A stretch of 64,000 bases of DNA from Dendrosporobacter quercicolus (GTDB lineage Bacteria; Bacillota; Negativicutes; DSM-1736; Dendrosporobacteraceae): contig NZ_FNHB01000001.1 of the NCBI RefSeq assembly GCF_900104455.1, positions 1,110,794-1,174,793 on the forward strand, read 5' to 3'. This document shows positions 5,775 to 14,465 of this stretch, piece after piece. The notes below the pieces were generated by a model, which was not told where the DNA came from, searched no databases, and saw only the letters and a program-made list of their open reading frames with translations. Position 1 is the stretch's first letter. Every line of letters begins with the position of its first letter. A program made the translations under genes and the position numbers.

Positions 5775-8015
5775 ATGAAGAAAAAAATGTCCCGCATTAG
5801 GAAAAAAGTCCTGTATGCCCTGATTGGCAGCAGCCTGTTTTGGCATGCGCCAGTCGTTGCCTACGCCGAAGAAGCGCCGGAATCCGCCTCGGTGACCGGA
5901 CAAACTGCCGAAGAACAAGCTGTTTCCGGCGAATCAGCTGCCAAACGGTCTGATTTCACCCTGGAAGGAATTGAAGTGACCGCCAGACGCAGCCGGGAGC
6001 TGCCCCCGCCCTACGCCGGCGGCCAGGCGGCCCGCGGCGCCGGGCTCGGCGTACTGGGCAACAAGGATTTCATGGACACGCCCTTCAACGTCACCGCTTA
6101 CACCGCCCAGACCATCGAAGACCAGCAGGCCGACACCCTGTTTGACGTGGTTGCCAACGATCCCTCCGTCCGGCTCGCCACTCCCGGCGGACAGGTCAGC
6201 GAAAACTTCAGAATCCGCGGCCTGGAGGTAAATTATCAGTATCTCTATTTTAACGGCATAGCGGGTTTGGCGCCGTTCTACCGTGTTCCCGTGGAATTTC
6301 TGGAACGGGTGGAAGTGCTCAAAGGGCCCAGCTCCTTTCTCTACGGCGGCGTGAGCACCTCGGTGGGCGGCGCCATCAATCTAGTACCTAAACGGGCCGG
6401 CGAGGAGGATATCACCAACTTTACCACCAGTTATGCCTCCGAGTCCCAGTTCGGCGGCCATATTGACATAGGGCGCCGCTTCGGCGAAAACAAGGAGTGG
6501 GGCATCCGCTTCAATGGCCTGTACTCGGACGGCGATACCACAACCGACGACCAATCCCGTAAACGGCTGCTGGGCGCTCTGGGCGTGGATTACCGCAAGG
6601 ATAAGTGGCGGCTGTCCCTGGATGCCTATAGCGCCGAGGATAAATACGACGGCGGTCTTATCTCCATGTATAGCTTAAGCTCTTACGTGAAAGCTCCGGA
6701 CGGCTCGACCAACGTGTTCAAGGGGGCGTCGGGCACCACGCGGAATACCGGGATTCTGTTTAAAGGCGAATATGACATCCGGGACAATTTAACGGCCTAT
6801 GCCGGTATTGGCAAACTATACGCCAAAGCCTACGGCTTCATCAACGGCAATCACGTGCAGAAACTGCAGACAGATGGCTCGGCCACGATCAAGGGTGTCT
6901 ATAAGCAATACTTCTGGAACGAAACCACGGCCTCCGAAATAGGACTGCGCGGCGCTTATCAGACCGGCGCGGTCAAGCATCAGGTCGTTTTGGGGGCAAA
7001 CTTCTCCGACACCGATTATTCCAATGCTTGGGATGAAACAGCACTAAATATGGCAACGAATATCCACAACCCGGTTTCGATTGCCAACCTTTACAACAGC
7101 CTGTCGATAAAGAAAGGCAACAAGACCGCTGTCACCGAGCTTTCCAGTTTCCTGCTGGCCGACACGCTTTCCTTTAACGAGGAAAAGGTCCAGTTAACGC
7201 TGGGGATACGGCGGCAAAATGTGGACCAGACAAGCTACGCCTACAACAACAACGATACCACCGGCGGGCTGAAATCGAAAACCACCTACGACTCCCACGC
7301 CAACACGCCGATGGTCGGCCTCATCGTCAAACCGTGGGGCGAATCGGTGGCTCTCTACGCCAATTATATTGAAGCGCTTTCCCCCGGAACCGTGGTGGGA
7401 GCAGCCTACGCCAACGCCGGCCAGGTACTGGCGCCGTACAAAACCAAGCAGCGCGAATTCGGCGTCAAGTGGGACAAGGGCAATTTTGCCAATACGCTGG
7501 CCTTTTTTCAAATCGAAGTTCCCAGCTCTATGGTTACTGACAACGTCTATGCCTATGACGGCGAACAGAAAAACCGCGGCATTGAATGGAATACCTTCGG
7601 CAACATCGCCAAGAACCTCCGCCTGTTGGGCGGCATTGCCTATACCGACGGCGAACTGGTCCGCTCCAGCACCGTCGCCAATAACGGCAACACGCCGGGG
7701 GGCGTATCCAAATGGACGATGAACGCCGGCGTCGAGTGGGACACGCCGTGGAACCCGGATTTATCACTTTCGCTGCGGGCCGTATATACCAGCTCCCAAT
7801 ACGCCAACAATGCCAACACCTTCGAAATACCGAGCTGGGTACGCTATGACATCGGCGCGCGGTACAAGACTGTGATCAATAAAATCCCGGTCACCTACCG
7901 GCTCAGCGTGGAAAACCTGTTTGACAAGCACTACTGGGCAGGTGCCAACGACAGGGGCCTTCTCAACTTAGGCAGCCCCCGCACCGTTAAGCTGTCGGCA
8001 ACCATGCAGTTATAA
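5775..8015 (+). CDS. TonB-dependent siderophore receptor (copy B, complete)
   Basis: This 746-residue outer-membrane receptor starts at ATG 5775 with AAAGGAG ahead. A signal peptide covers residues 1-31 (MKKK...SSLFWHAPVVAYA). The plug follows: TPFNVTAYTAQTIEDQQADT, SENFRIRGLEVN, RVPVEFLERVEVLKGPSSFL (about 95-195). The remainder is a 22-strand barrel ending LSVENLFDKHYW and SATMQL. The IRG and ERVEVLKGP motifs are typical of ferric-siderophore receptors such as FhuE/FpvA types, but there is no N-terminal signalling domain. It imports ferric siderophore into the periplasm. It is controlled by Fur and probably by the upstream AraC protein. Copy A of the same gene ends at 462, and a third paralogue ends at 63909. 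Confidence 0.95.
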   Translation: MKKKMSRIRKKVLYALIGSSLFWHAPVVAYAEEAPESASVTGQTAEEQAVSGESAAKRSDFTLEGIEVTARRSRELPPPYAGGQAARGAGLGVLGNKDFMDTPFNVTAYTAQTIEDQQADTLFDVVANDPSVRLATPGGQVSENFRIRGLEVNYQYLYFNGIAGLAPFYRVPVEFLERVEVLKGPSSFLYGGVSTSVGGAINLVPKRAGEEDITNFTTSYASESQFGGHIDIGRRFGENKEWGIRFNGLYSDGDTTTDDQSRKRLLGALGVDYRKDKWRLSLDAYSAEDKYDGGLISMYSLSSYVKAPDGSTNVFKGASGTTRNTGILFKGEYDIRDNLTAYAGIGKLYAKAYGFINGNHVQKLQTDGSATIKGVYKQYFWNETTASEIGLRGAYQTGAVKHQVVLGANFSDTDYSNAWDETALNMATNIHNPVSIANLYNSLSIKKGNKTAVTELSSFLLADTLSFNEEKVQLTLGIRRQNVDQTSYAYNNNDTTGGLKSKTTYDSHANTPMVGLIVKPWGESVALYANYIEALSPGTVVGAAYANAGQVLAPYKTKQREFGVKWDKGNFANTLAFFQIEVPSSMVTDNVYAYDGEQKNRGIEWNTFGNIAKNLRLLGGIAYTDGELVRSSTVANNGNTPGGVSKWTMNAGVEWDTPWNPDLSLSLRAVYTSSQYANNANTFEIPSWVRYDIGARYKTVINKIPVTYRLSVENLFDKHYWAGANDRGLLNLGSPRTVKLSATMQL

Positions 8016-8150
8016 CCAAGGGGTTGACACTAGGAATATGCTATGCTGATGCGGTTCGCCGGCTGAAAGAGCTTTTGCCGGTACCGGCCAGACAAATCCC
8101 CCCTGCGCATAGCCGCCATTTTAGGCGGCTATGCGCTCGCCAGCCAGCAG
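7554..8150 (+). repeat. Long direct repeat, copy B
   Basis: Counterpart of 1-600, covering the receptor C-terminus and the downstream hairpin. Similarity ends near 8150. The sequence that follows each copy on the far side is unrelated, so the duplication end-point lies at or near the hairpin. Confidence 0.9.
8105..8136. terminator. Perfect 13-bp hairpin between convergent genes
   Basis: GCGCATAGCCGCC (8105-8117) pairs perfectly with GGCGGCTATGCGC (8124-8136) around a six-base loop. It lies between the receptor stop and the convergent ABC exporter stop at 8262, so it probably serves both strands. Confidence 0.7.
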
Positions 8151-8261
8151 CATTCTGACGGTCTTGGCCCTGCCGCCGCCTGCCTTCATTTCCGGCGACG
8201 CTGCTCTGGGGTTTTGCCGCGCCCCCGCCCAGCGCACCTGGCGGGATTTGCCGGCTGCGAT

Positions 8262-10091
8262 CTATATCTGCAGCCCCTTAAACTGGCTGTTATAAAGTCC
8301 GGCATAAAAATTCCCCTGTGCCATCAATTCCTGGTGTGTTCCCCGCTCAATGATTTGCCCGTCTTTTACGGCCAGGATTTCATCGGCATTTCTGATGGTG
8401 CTTAATCGATGGGCGATCACAAAAGCGGTCTTCCCTTGCATCAGGCTCAGCATGGCCTTTTGGATCGCTGCTTCCGTCCGGGTATCTACGGAGGAAGTCG
8501 CCTCATCCAGAATAAGAACAGACGCTTGCGCCAATACGGCCCGCGCAAGGGCCAACAACTGCCGCTGCCCCTGCGACAGGTTGCCGCCGTTGTCGGTCAG
8601 GACCGTATCATAACCCTCCGGCAACTGTTTGATGAAGCGATGGGCATTGGCGAGCCTCGCAGCCTGTTCAACTTCTTCATCGGTCGCGGTTAAGCGTCCA
8701 TAGCGAATATTCTCCCGGACGCTCTCCGAGAAAAGATAGGTATCCTGCAAAACCATGGCTATGGCTCTTCTTAAGCAGCTTCTTTTTATAGTGTCGATAT
8801 TCTCGCCATCAATGAGGATCTCGCCGCTGTCAATATCATAGAACCTGGTCAGCAAATGGATCAGGGTTGTTTTACCCGAACCTGTGGGTCCTACAATGGC
8901 AATGGTCTGGCCTTTATGGGCTTTTAAGCTCACATTTTTCAGTATTCCCTGCTCCTTGGTATAGGAAAAATTGACCTGCTGCAGCGTGATCTCGCCCTTG
9001 AAACGGCAAACTTCTTTTGCTTGCTCAGCATCTTTCTCCTTCGGCTCATCCATCACTTCAAATACTCTTTCCGCCCCTGCCAGGGCCGATTGGATGGTGT
9101 TGAAGATATTCAGCGTCTCATTGAGCGGGCGCGTAAAGTTTCTCATATACAGGATAAAAGTAAAGATTACGCCGACAGTGATATTGCTGCCGGAAAATAT
9201 TAGATAAGCCCCACTGACAGTAAGCATGAAATACGTAAGATTATTAACGGCGTTATTAACAGGCCCCATAATTCCGGAAAGAGCCTGGGCAAAAATGGCG
9301 CTTCTCGTAAGTTTTTTATTAATTTTTGCAAACTCCGCCTTCGCCTGTTCTTCCCGGCCGCAGAGGATAATCAGCTTTTGCCCCGATATTCTTTCTTCGA
9401 TATATCCGTTTAAATTGCCCAGTTCCTGTTGCTGCTTGATAAAAAACGGCTGGGTTTTATTCATAATCAGCTTTGACAGCAAAAAGGTCAGCGGTACGGT
9501 TGTTAACCCTACGAGGGTGAGCACCGGACTTAAAAGCAGCATGGCCGCAAGCATACCGACAATGCTTACAGCGCCGGAAAACAGCTGGGTGATACTTTGC
9601 CCTAACGTCATATTAATATTATCGACATCATTGGTAAGCCGGCTCATTAAGTCCCCGCTGGAATGGGTATCAAAATACTGCAAAGGAAGGATTTGGATAT
9701 CGCGATATAAATCCCTTCTGATCTTCGCGGCAGTCCGCTGGGCGATGTCCACCATACACCGGTTCTGCCAATAGGTTGAGGCAACGCTCACGCAATAAAT
9801 GGCCGCTAACATGATGCAAAGCTGAAGCAGCCCGGGCATATCTCCTTTCTCGATAAAATGATCGACGGCGTATCCATTCAGCCAGGTGCCGATAATGCTG
9901 ATGATTGTTGTGATAAAACACAGCAGAAAGGTCAGGATCAGCAGCTTCTTTTTACCGCCCAAATACGCCAGTAACCGCTGAATCGTGCCCCTGGCATTTT
10001 TAAGCTTGTCAGGCCGCTTATTGAACCGGCCCAGCGGATTGCCCCGCGGATCCCCCGGTCTCACCACGGACGCCACTCTTCCATCAACCAT
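8262..10091 (-). CDS. Heterodimeric ABC exporter, catalytic half (LmrD/YheH-like)
   Basis: Half-transporter of about 609 residues: a basic, Gly/Pro-rich N-terminus (PGDPRGNPLGRFNKRP), six membrane segments, and a nucleotide-binding domain. The latter has Walker A GPTGSGKTT, signature LSQGQRQLLALARA and Walker B VLILDEATSSVD with the catalytic Glu. The N-terminal extension is characteristic of the YheH/LmrD subunit of bacterial heterodimeric exporters. I chose the ATG at 10091 (GAGGAG upstream), which overlaps the stop of the partner gene by eight bases and implies translational coupling. Together with 10084-11811 it should export drugs or lipids from the inner membrane. The MarR gene upstream probably controls both. 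Substrate unknown. Confidence 0.92.
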   Translation of the reverse strand: MVDGRVASVVRPGDPRGNPLGRFNKRPDKLKNARGTIQRLLAYLGGKKKLLILTFLLCFITTIISIIGTWLNGYAVDHFIEKGDMPGLLQLCIMLAAIYCVSVASTYWQNRCMVDIAQRTAAKIRRDLYRDIQILPLQYFDTHSSGDLMSRLTNDVDNINMTLGQSITQLFSGAVSIVGMLAAMLLLSPVLTLVGLTTVPLTFLLSKLIMNKTQPFFIKQQQELGNLNGYIEERISGQKLIILCGREEQAKAEFAKINKKLTRSAIFAQALSGIMGPVNNAVNNLTYFMLTVSGAYLIFSGSNITVGVIFTFILYMRNFTRPLNETLNIFNTIQSALAGAERVFEVMDEPKEKDAEQAKEVCRFKGEITLQQVNFSYTKEQGILKNVSLKAHKGQTIAIVGPTGSGKTTLIHLLTRFYDIDSGEILIDGENIDTIKRSCLRRAIAMVLQDTYLFSESVRENIRYGRLTATDEEVEQAARLANAHRFIKQLPEGYDTVLTDNGGNLSQGQRQLLALARAVLAQASVLILDEATSSVDTRTEAAIQKAMLSLMQGKTAFVIAHRLSTIRNADEILAVKDGQIIERGTHQELMAQGNFYAGLYNSQFKGLQI

Positions 10092-11811
10092 TTGCAAGCA
10101 TCTCCTCGCCCAATTGTGATACTGCGATGCTGCGGTATATCTCACTTGTTGCCAATAATTCCTGATGGGTGCCCATAGCGGCTATTTTACCGTTTTCCAA
10201 TACGATAATCTTATCTAAATCCATAACACCGGAAATTCGCTGGGCAATCATGAGTACCGTGCTCTTGGCCATTCTCTGCTGCAGCGTGGTTTGTAATTTT
10301 GCCTCAGTTGCCAGATCAAGAGCGCTGGTCGCATCATCCATGATCAGAATTTTAGGCTTCCTGAGTAAAGTTCGGGCAATCGAAATACGCTGCTTTTGCC
10401 CGCCGGAGAAATTTTTTCCTCTTTGCTCCACCAGGCTTTGATAAGCATTTTCCTTTTCCAGAATAAAATCATGGGCTTGGGCATCACGGGCCGCTTCCTC
10501 TACAGCTTTCCTACCCGCCGGATAACTGCCAAACGTTAGATTTTCTTCAATCGTTCCCGAAAACAAAATACTGCCCTGCAAGATCACGCCAATGTTTTCC
10601 CTCAGTTCTTTTAATTTTATCTTTTTGACATCCAGGCCGCCGATCAGCACTTGTCCTGCTGTGGCATCATAAAGCCTTGGAACCAAATTGACAAGGGAGC
10701 TTTTCCCGGAACCCGTAGCGCCAATAATCCCAATCTTCTCACCCTCTTCGATTCTGAATGACAGATCGTTCAATACAGTTTCACTGTGTTCATTGTATTG
10801 AAAAGAAACATTTTTGAATTCGATGTCAAAACCGTTCATTTCAAGCGAACAATCCTGATCCTGAATCGACGGCGCCGCGTCCAATACATCATTGATTCTG
10901 TCCGCAGAAGCTTTGGCCCGCGAAAAATTCAAAACGAGCATCACCACCATGATCAGAGCGTTCATAATTTGCACGAGATAATTCACAAAAGCTACGATTT
11001 TCCCGATTGGCAGGGTACTCTGGTTGACCATATTGCCCCCAAACCATAACACGGCGATGATGCTGATATTCATAACCAGCATAACGACCGGCCAAAGAAT
11101 CATGTTCATGTTTTGCGCTTTGCTGCCTTCCTGCATCAAATGCTCATTTGCTTCATCAAATCTGGCCGCTTGCCTTGTTTCGACGGTAAAGGCCTTAATG
11201 ACCTGGATCCCTAATATCCCTTCCCGCATAACCGTATTCATCCGGTCTATCCTTTCCTGTACGGCCGAAAACAGCGGAAACGATTTTTTAAGAATGATGA
11301 CAACGGCGATCAAAATCACCGGCACTGCCACTAAAAATACAATGGATAGTTTGGGACTTAAACTGACAACCATAATCATTCCGCCCAAACATAAAAGAGG
11401 GGCCCGAAAAGCACTTCTCAACACCAGGTTTACCATATTCTGGACTTGTGACACGTCATTGGTCAGCCGTGTAATCAGCGACGAAGTCTTAAATTGATCG
11501 ATCTCCAGGAAGGCCAGGGTTTGTATTTTATCAAACAGAGCCTGCCGCAATTTTTCTCCCATATGCATCGCAGCAATAGTGGTAAATACGGAACAGCCCG
11601 CGCCGCCTATCAAGCCGAGAAGCGCCGCCAGGATCATTTTCACCCCTGTAGAAAAAACGTAGGCAGCATTCTGATTCATAATGCCGATATCAATGATATC
11701 CGCCATGAGCTTAGGCTGCATCAAGTCCATGGATACTTCCAAAATCATCATCAAGGGCGCTAAAACGGCATAACCGGTTGCGCCCTTCAAATATTTTAAC
11801 AGCTTAACCAT
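10084..11811 (-). CDS. Heterodimeric ABC exporter, degenerate-site half (LmrC/YheI-like)
   Basis: This 575-residue half-transporter has an N-terminal six-helix domain and a nucleotide-binding domain with Walker A GATGSGKSS, signature NFSGGQKQRISIARTLL and Walker B ILIMDDATSALD. The Asp in place of the catalytic Glu after Walker B (MDDATS) marks the degenerate ATP site expected in one partner of a heterodimeric exporter. The other partner, encoded immediately downstream with an eight-base overlap, has the canonical Glu. The ATG at 11811 has AAGGA ahead. It follows the MarR gene after 72 bases, forming a regulator-transporter operon typical of inducible multidrug efflux. Confidence 0.92.
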   Translation of the reverse strand: MVKLLKYLKGATGYAVLAPLMMILEVSMDLMQPKLMADIIDIGIMNQNAAYVFSTGVKMILAALLGLIGGAGCSVFTTIAAMHMGEKLRQALFDKIQTLAFLEIDQFKTSSLITRLTNDVSQVQNMVNLVLRSAFRAPLLCLGGMIMVVSLSPKLSIVFLVAVPVILIAVVIILKKSFPLFSAVQERIDRMNTVMREGILGIQVIKAFTVETRQAARFDEANEHLMQEGSKAQNMNMILWPVVMLVMNISIIAVLWFGGNMVNQSTLPIGKIVAFVNYLVQIMNALIMVVMLVLNFSRAKASADRINDVLDAAPSIQDQDCSLEMNGFDIEFKNVSFQYNEHSETVLNDLSFRIEEGEKIGIIGATGSGKSSLVNLVPRLYDATAGQVLIGGLDVKKIKLKELRENIGVILQGSILFSGTIEENLTFGSYPAGRKAVEEAARDAQAHDFILEKENAYQSLVEQRGKNFSGGQKQRISIARTLLRKPKILIMDDATSALDLATEAKLQTTLQQRMAKSTVLMIAQRISGVMDLDKIIVLENGKIAAMGTHQELLATSEIYRSIAVSQLGEEMLANG

Positions 11812-11883
11812 TCAGGTTCCTTCTTCTTCTTAAAATTCATAACCCATTTGCTATTGCCTATTGCCGTTGAATGAGTGGCAGCG

Positions 11884-12402
11884 TCAATCCCAACGGTGGT
11901 GGCGATGATGATGTCCGTGGGGCTTTCTGCCTATTGCATGACCTGTATCGCTGGCGGGATCATCCAAAATTTCCAGATTACCACTTATTTTCCGAACCAA
12001 TTCAAGCATTTTTTCGATTTCTTCTTCCATCAGGCAATTGAAAATGGCAGATGTCAGTTTCGTATTGGCCTCAGTAAAGCCGTTAACGGCAGCTTTTCCA
12101 TTCTCAGTCAGATAGATATGCATGATCCTTTGATCTTTTTCATCCTGCTTGCGCACAACGAATGCCTCCTGTTCCAGCTTGACGAGCATCTCGGTCAGGG
12201 AAGAGGGACGGATATCCAAAATTTCTGCTAAATCTCGCTGAATTACCCCGTCATTGCGTGAAATAAGAAACAACAGGTGAATTTGTCCGCGATGAAGGCC
12301 CTCTTTCGGCGGCATTGTCTGATGCGCATAGCGATACATCTGTCGGTTCAGACGCCTCAATGCATTATAAAGTTCATTTGTACTGATATCAGCCATTGGC
12401 AT
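11884..12402 (-). CDS. MarR-family regulator with His-rich tail
   Basis: A MarR-type winged helix is clear: RGQIHLLFLISRNDGVIQRDLAEI, RPSSLTEMLVKLEQEAFVVR, then the wing DEKDQRIMHIYLTENGK. The C-terminus ends in an unusual run GRKPHGHHHRHHRWD that could bind metal. AAAGGAGG precedes ATG 12402 (and 12396), so the ATG at 12426, which lacks a ribosome site and lies close to the predicted transcription start, is unlikely. It is first in an operon with the two ABC exporter genes. A palindrome TTAGG-AA-CCTAA sits between promoter and gene, suggesting autorepression. Ligand unknown. Confidence 0.88.
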   Translation of the reverse strand: MPMADISTNELYNALRRLNRQMYRYAHQTMPPKEGLHRGQIHLLFLISRNDGVIQRDLAEILDIRPSSLTEMLVKLEQEAFVVRKQDEKDQRIMHIYLTENGKAAVNGFTEANTKLTSAIFNCLMEEEIEKMLELVRKISGNLEILDDPASDTGHAIGRKPHGHHHRHHRWD

Positions 12403-12433
12403 GCTTCCTCCTTTATTCTTATCCATTAATTAG

Positions 12434-12480
12434 TTAGGAACCTAATAATTTTATTATACTTTTTACCAAACAAATGTCAA
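12434..12480 (-). promoter_or_regulatory. Consensus promoter and MarR operator of the exporter operon
   Basis: On the minus strand TTGACA (12475-12480) and TATAAT (12453-12458) are both exact, spaced by 16 bases. The palindrome TTAGGAACCTAA (12434-12445) lies directly downstream of the -10, covering the start point. Confidence 0.8.
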
Positions 12481-12490
12481 TAAAAAAATA

Positions 12491-12537
12491 GGTGGCTATA
12501 GTCTGAAGTCCCGGAAATTGATATAGCCGCCTTTTTT
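12491..12537. terminator. Bidirectional hairpin with flanking A and T runs
   Basis: GGTGGCTATA (12491-12500) pairs with TATAGCCGCC (12522-12531). A T run follows on the plus strand (12532-12537), and an A-rich tract before the stem gives a T run on the minus strand. It separates the exporter promoter from the end of the liv operon. Confidence 0.55.
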
Positions 12538-12603
12538 AATCTGCTTGAAATCAGCAGTCCGTATATAAAAATAAATCACAACCGAACCGGCCGCTTGGTC
12601 AGT

Positions 12604-12629
12604 AAAAAAAAGATCTCCCGCTGGAGATC
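12604..12629 (-). terminator. Terminator of the liv-nitroreductase operon
   Basis: On the minus strand GATCTCC-AGCG-GGAGATC forms a perfect seven-pair stem followed by a run of seven T residues (A run 12604-12610 on the plus strand). It lies about 110 bases after the nitroreductase stop. Confidence 0.75.
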
Positions 12630-12736
12630 CTTCACTGATAAATAAAAATATTTTATTGCCGCAAAATCGGCTGGCTTTAACAAACTTAGCTATCTACTTG
12701 TTTCCAACAATTTTTTTGCTCCAACGTGCCAGTGCC

Positions 12737-13618
12737 TTATTTTGCACCTCTTATTAGTATCATCTCTTTTAAGGGCATCCTTTGGGATTTTATTGTTCCC
12801 ATAGCCGACCAGCCAACCGCTATATGAAGGGCGATTTCAATATAGTCCGGCAAACCATACTTTTCTTTAAACTTCTGGGCAGTGTCTGTGGTAACCTCTG
12901 TTTTCACCGTTTTCGATAGCCAAACTCCCCCCAGACCGAGGGCGTGCGCCATGAGCAGCATATGATCGGCGGCGGCGGCGGCATCGAACCCGCCATTTTG
13001 AGGGACGATTCTGTCTTGTCCGACAACTTGGGGAATTCGCTTATCGTAGCAAATGACTATTACAACCGCATGAGTTACAGGGATGTCGCTCCAGACCATT
13101 CTGGCCTCTTCCGGATCTCTAATGACGATAAAACGAACTTCATCCAGGTTGCAGCCAATGGGAGCCGCTCTTCCGGCCTCAAGAATCTTCTCGATCAATT
13201 CGTCAGGAACGGGTTTGTCAACCCAATCACGAATCGAGCGCCGTTCGTATAGCAGCTTGTAAACTACGGCCATTTCTTCCTCGGTAAAGGGAGTTTGCAC
13301 GGGTATATCCCACTCGATTTTTTCGCCGGCGCGAATCTTTTCCGCTAAGGCGAGATATTGTTTGACCCATTGAATATCCGGGTCTTCGTCGGTAAAACCT
13401 CTTTCTTTCCAGACATCATACACCAATTGCGTCTGCAAGCCAAAAACAGGCACAGGTTTGGTTTGCCCCCGGACAAGAAGCGGATATAGCGGAACCTCAA
13501 TATTGTGGTGCGCTCGCTCGCGCAGCAACGCCCGCAATATCGCCGGCTCCATTTTCATTAAATCTTCTTTTTCGTATACTTGCCCGCCAAAAGGCGTCAC
13601 TTTGATTATTTCCGTCAT
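12737..13618 (-). CDS. Nitroreductase-family protein with N-terminal extension
   Basis: The C-terminal 180 residues are an FMN-dependent nitroreductase fold: LLYERRSIRDW..KPV, LEAGRAAPIGCN, AAAAADHMLLMAHALGLGGV and AVGW near the end. The first 110 residues are an extension without a recognised domain. Nitroreductases use NAD(P)H to reduce nitro groups, quinones or flavins; some family members are dehydrogenases or dehalogenases. ATG 13618 has GAGGAG upstream. It is the last gene of the minus-strand operon that starts with a periplasmic binding protein, 62 bases after the ATC-hydrolase-family gene. That context suggests action on an imported heterocyclic or nitro compound; the substrate is unknown. 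Confidence 0.85.
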   Translation of the reverse strand: MTEIIKVTPFGGQVYEKEDLMKMEPAILRALLRERAHHNIEVPLYPLLVRGQTKPVPVFGLQTQLVYDVWKERGFTDEDPDIQWVKQYLALAEKIRAGEKIEWDIPVQTPFTEEEMAVVYKLLYERRSIRDWVDKPVPDELIEKILEAGRAAPIGCNLDEVRFIVIRDPEEARMVWSDIPVTHAVVIVICYDKRIPQVVGQDRIVPQNGGFDAAAAADHMLLMAHALGLGGVWLSKTVKTEVTTDTAQKFKEKYGLPDYIEIALHIAVGWSAMGTIKSQRMPLKEMILIRGAK

Positions 13619-13680
13619 AGTATCGTCTCCTCATATCCAAATTGGCTATGTTCGCGTATGAATAATCCCTGCCGCTGAAG

Positions 13681-14415
13681 CTATCCGTTTATGCCGGCAT
13701 AAGGAGGAATAGCGTTATAGTCAATTTCCATTAACTTCAAGATGCTCTCCGCTGCTTCCTGACCGTTAGAAGCGCCAAATGCGTATAGGGCTTTTTGCAT
13801 CAATTCCAGGCCGGCATATCCGAAACTGGCTACAATTACTTCCCACATGGTTTTGTATAAATGGGCGCAATGATAAACCCACGGCATTTTCGCCTTGCTG
13901 CCTAGCTTTTCCATTCTCGCCGCCAATTCTGCTTCATTTTGTTCGGTCGCGTTGGCGCCTCTAAGGCGCATATCGCACACCTCGTCTCCCTGGCCGCGGT
14001 TTGACAGAATATCAAACTGCAGGGCCGGATTGTATCCCTGGGCAAGCGCTATATCAACATATTTGCAATACAAATGCCCATATTTTTCCATAAAGTTATT
14101 TTCTTGCCATACATCATGCCACGGACATTTCTTGATCCAGAACTGAACGTCAGGATTTTTGGCGGGAATGGAAAAATCCATCTCGCCCGGTTTGGCCGAC
14201 CACTCGCCGTAGGCCACGTAATTGAGAGCAGAAGGTTCCAAGCCATCGGCTAAAGTCCGTTGCGCCATTCGTTTGCCACGTTGCCTGCCGTATATGTTAA
14301 CCCCTTTGGCAATCGCTTCAACGCCCTGTTCCCCGTAAGCATCAATAACCTCTTTGGCAATTACGCCAAACAAATAAGCGTGACTACGTGCCGTTAGCTC
14401 CTTTTCCTCACTCAT
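13681..14415 (-). CDS. L-2-amino-thiazoline-4-carboxylate (ATC) hydrolase-family protein
   Basis: About 244 residues matching the ATC hydrolase family pattern: AIAKGVNIYGRQRGKRMAQR, then KKCPWHDVWQENNFMEKYG and the cysteine/tyrosine-rich YCKYVDIALAQGYNP. The founding enzyme opens 2-amino-thiazoline-4-carboxylate to S-carbamoyl-cysteine; most family members have no known substrate. I chose ATG 14415, preceded by AAGGAG, over the ORF start at 14460. The gene lies 50 bases after LivF and 62 before the nitroreductase, all co-oriented. It is probably a cytoplasmic enzyme acting on what the transporter brings in. Family assignment is from memory of conserved motifs. Confidence 0.75.
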   Translation of the reverse strand: MSEEKELTARSHAYLFGVIAKEVIDAYGEQGVEAIAKGVNIYGRQRGKRMAQRTLADGLEPSALNYVAYGEWSAKPGEMDFSIPAKNPDVQFWIKKCPWHDVWQENNFMEKYGHLYCKYVDIALAQGYNPALQFDILSNRGQGDEVCDMRLRGANATEQNEAELAARMEKLGSKAKMPWVYHCAHLYKTMWEVIVASFGYAGLELMQKALYAFGASNGQEAAESILKLMEIDYNAIPPYAGING

Positions 14416-14465
14416 ATTCCTTCTCCTTAGTGATTTTTCGGACCTGTCCTTACGCAGCAAAGTCT

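Noticed and set aside
7369-7722. Plus-strand 117-codon frame inside the receptor
   Set aside because: It is a shifted-frame shadow of a strongly supported receptor gene.
8140-8261. FecCD permease remnant on the minus strand (AKTVRMLLAG)
   Set aside because: The resemblance is only a few residues and the end of the frame is merely the translated terminator hairpin.
10084-11811. Inactivating mutation in the exporter Walker B (DDATS)
   Set aside because: Asp instead of Glu is normal for the degenerate-site subunit of heterodimeric ABC exporters.
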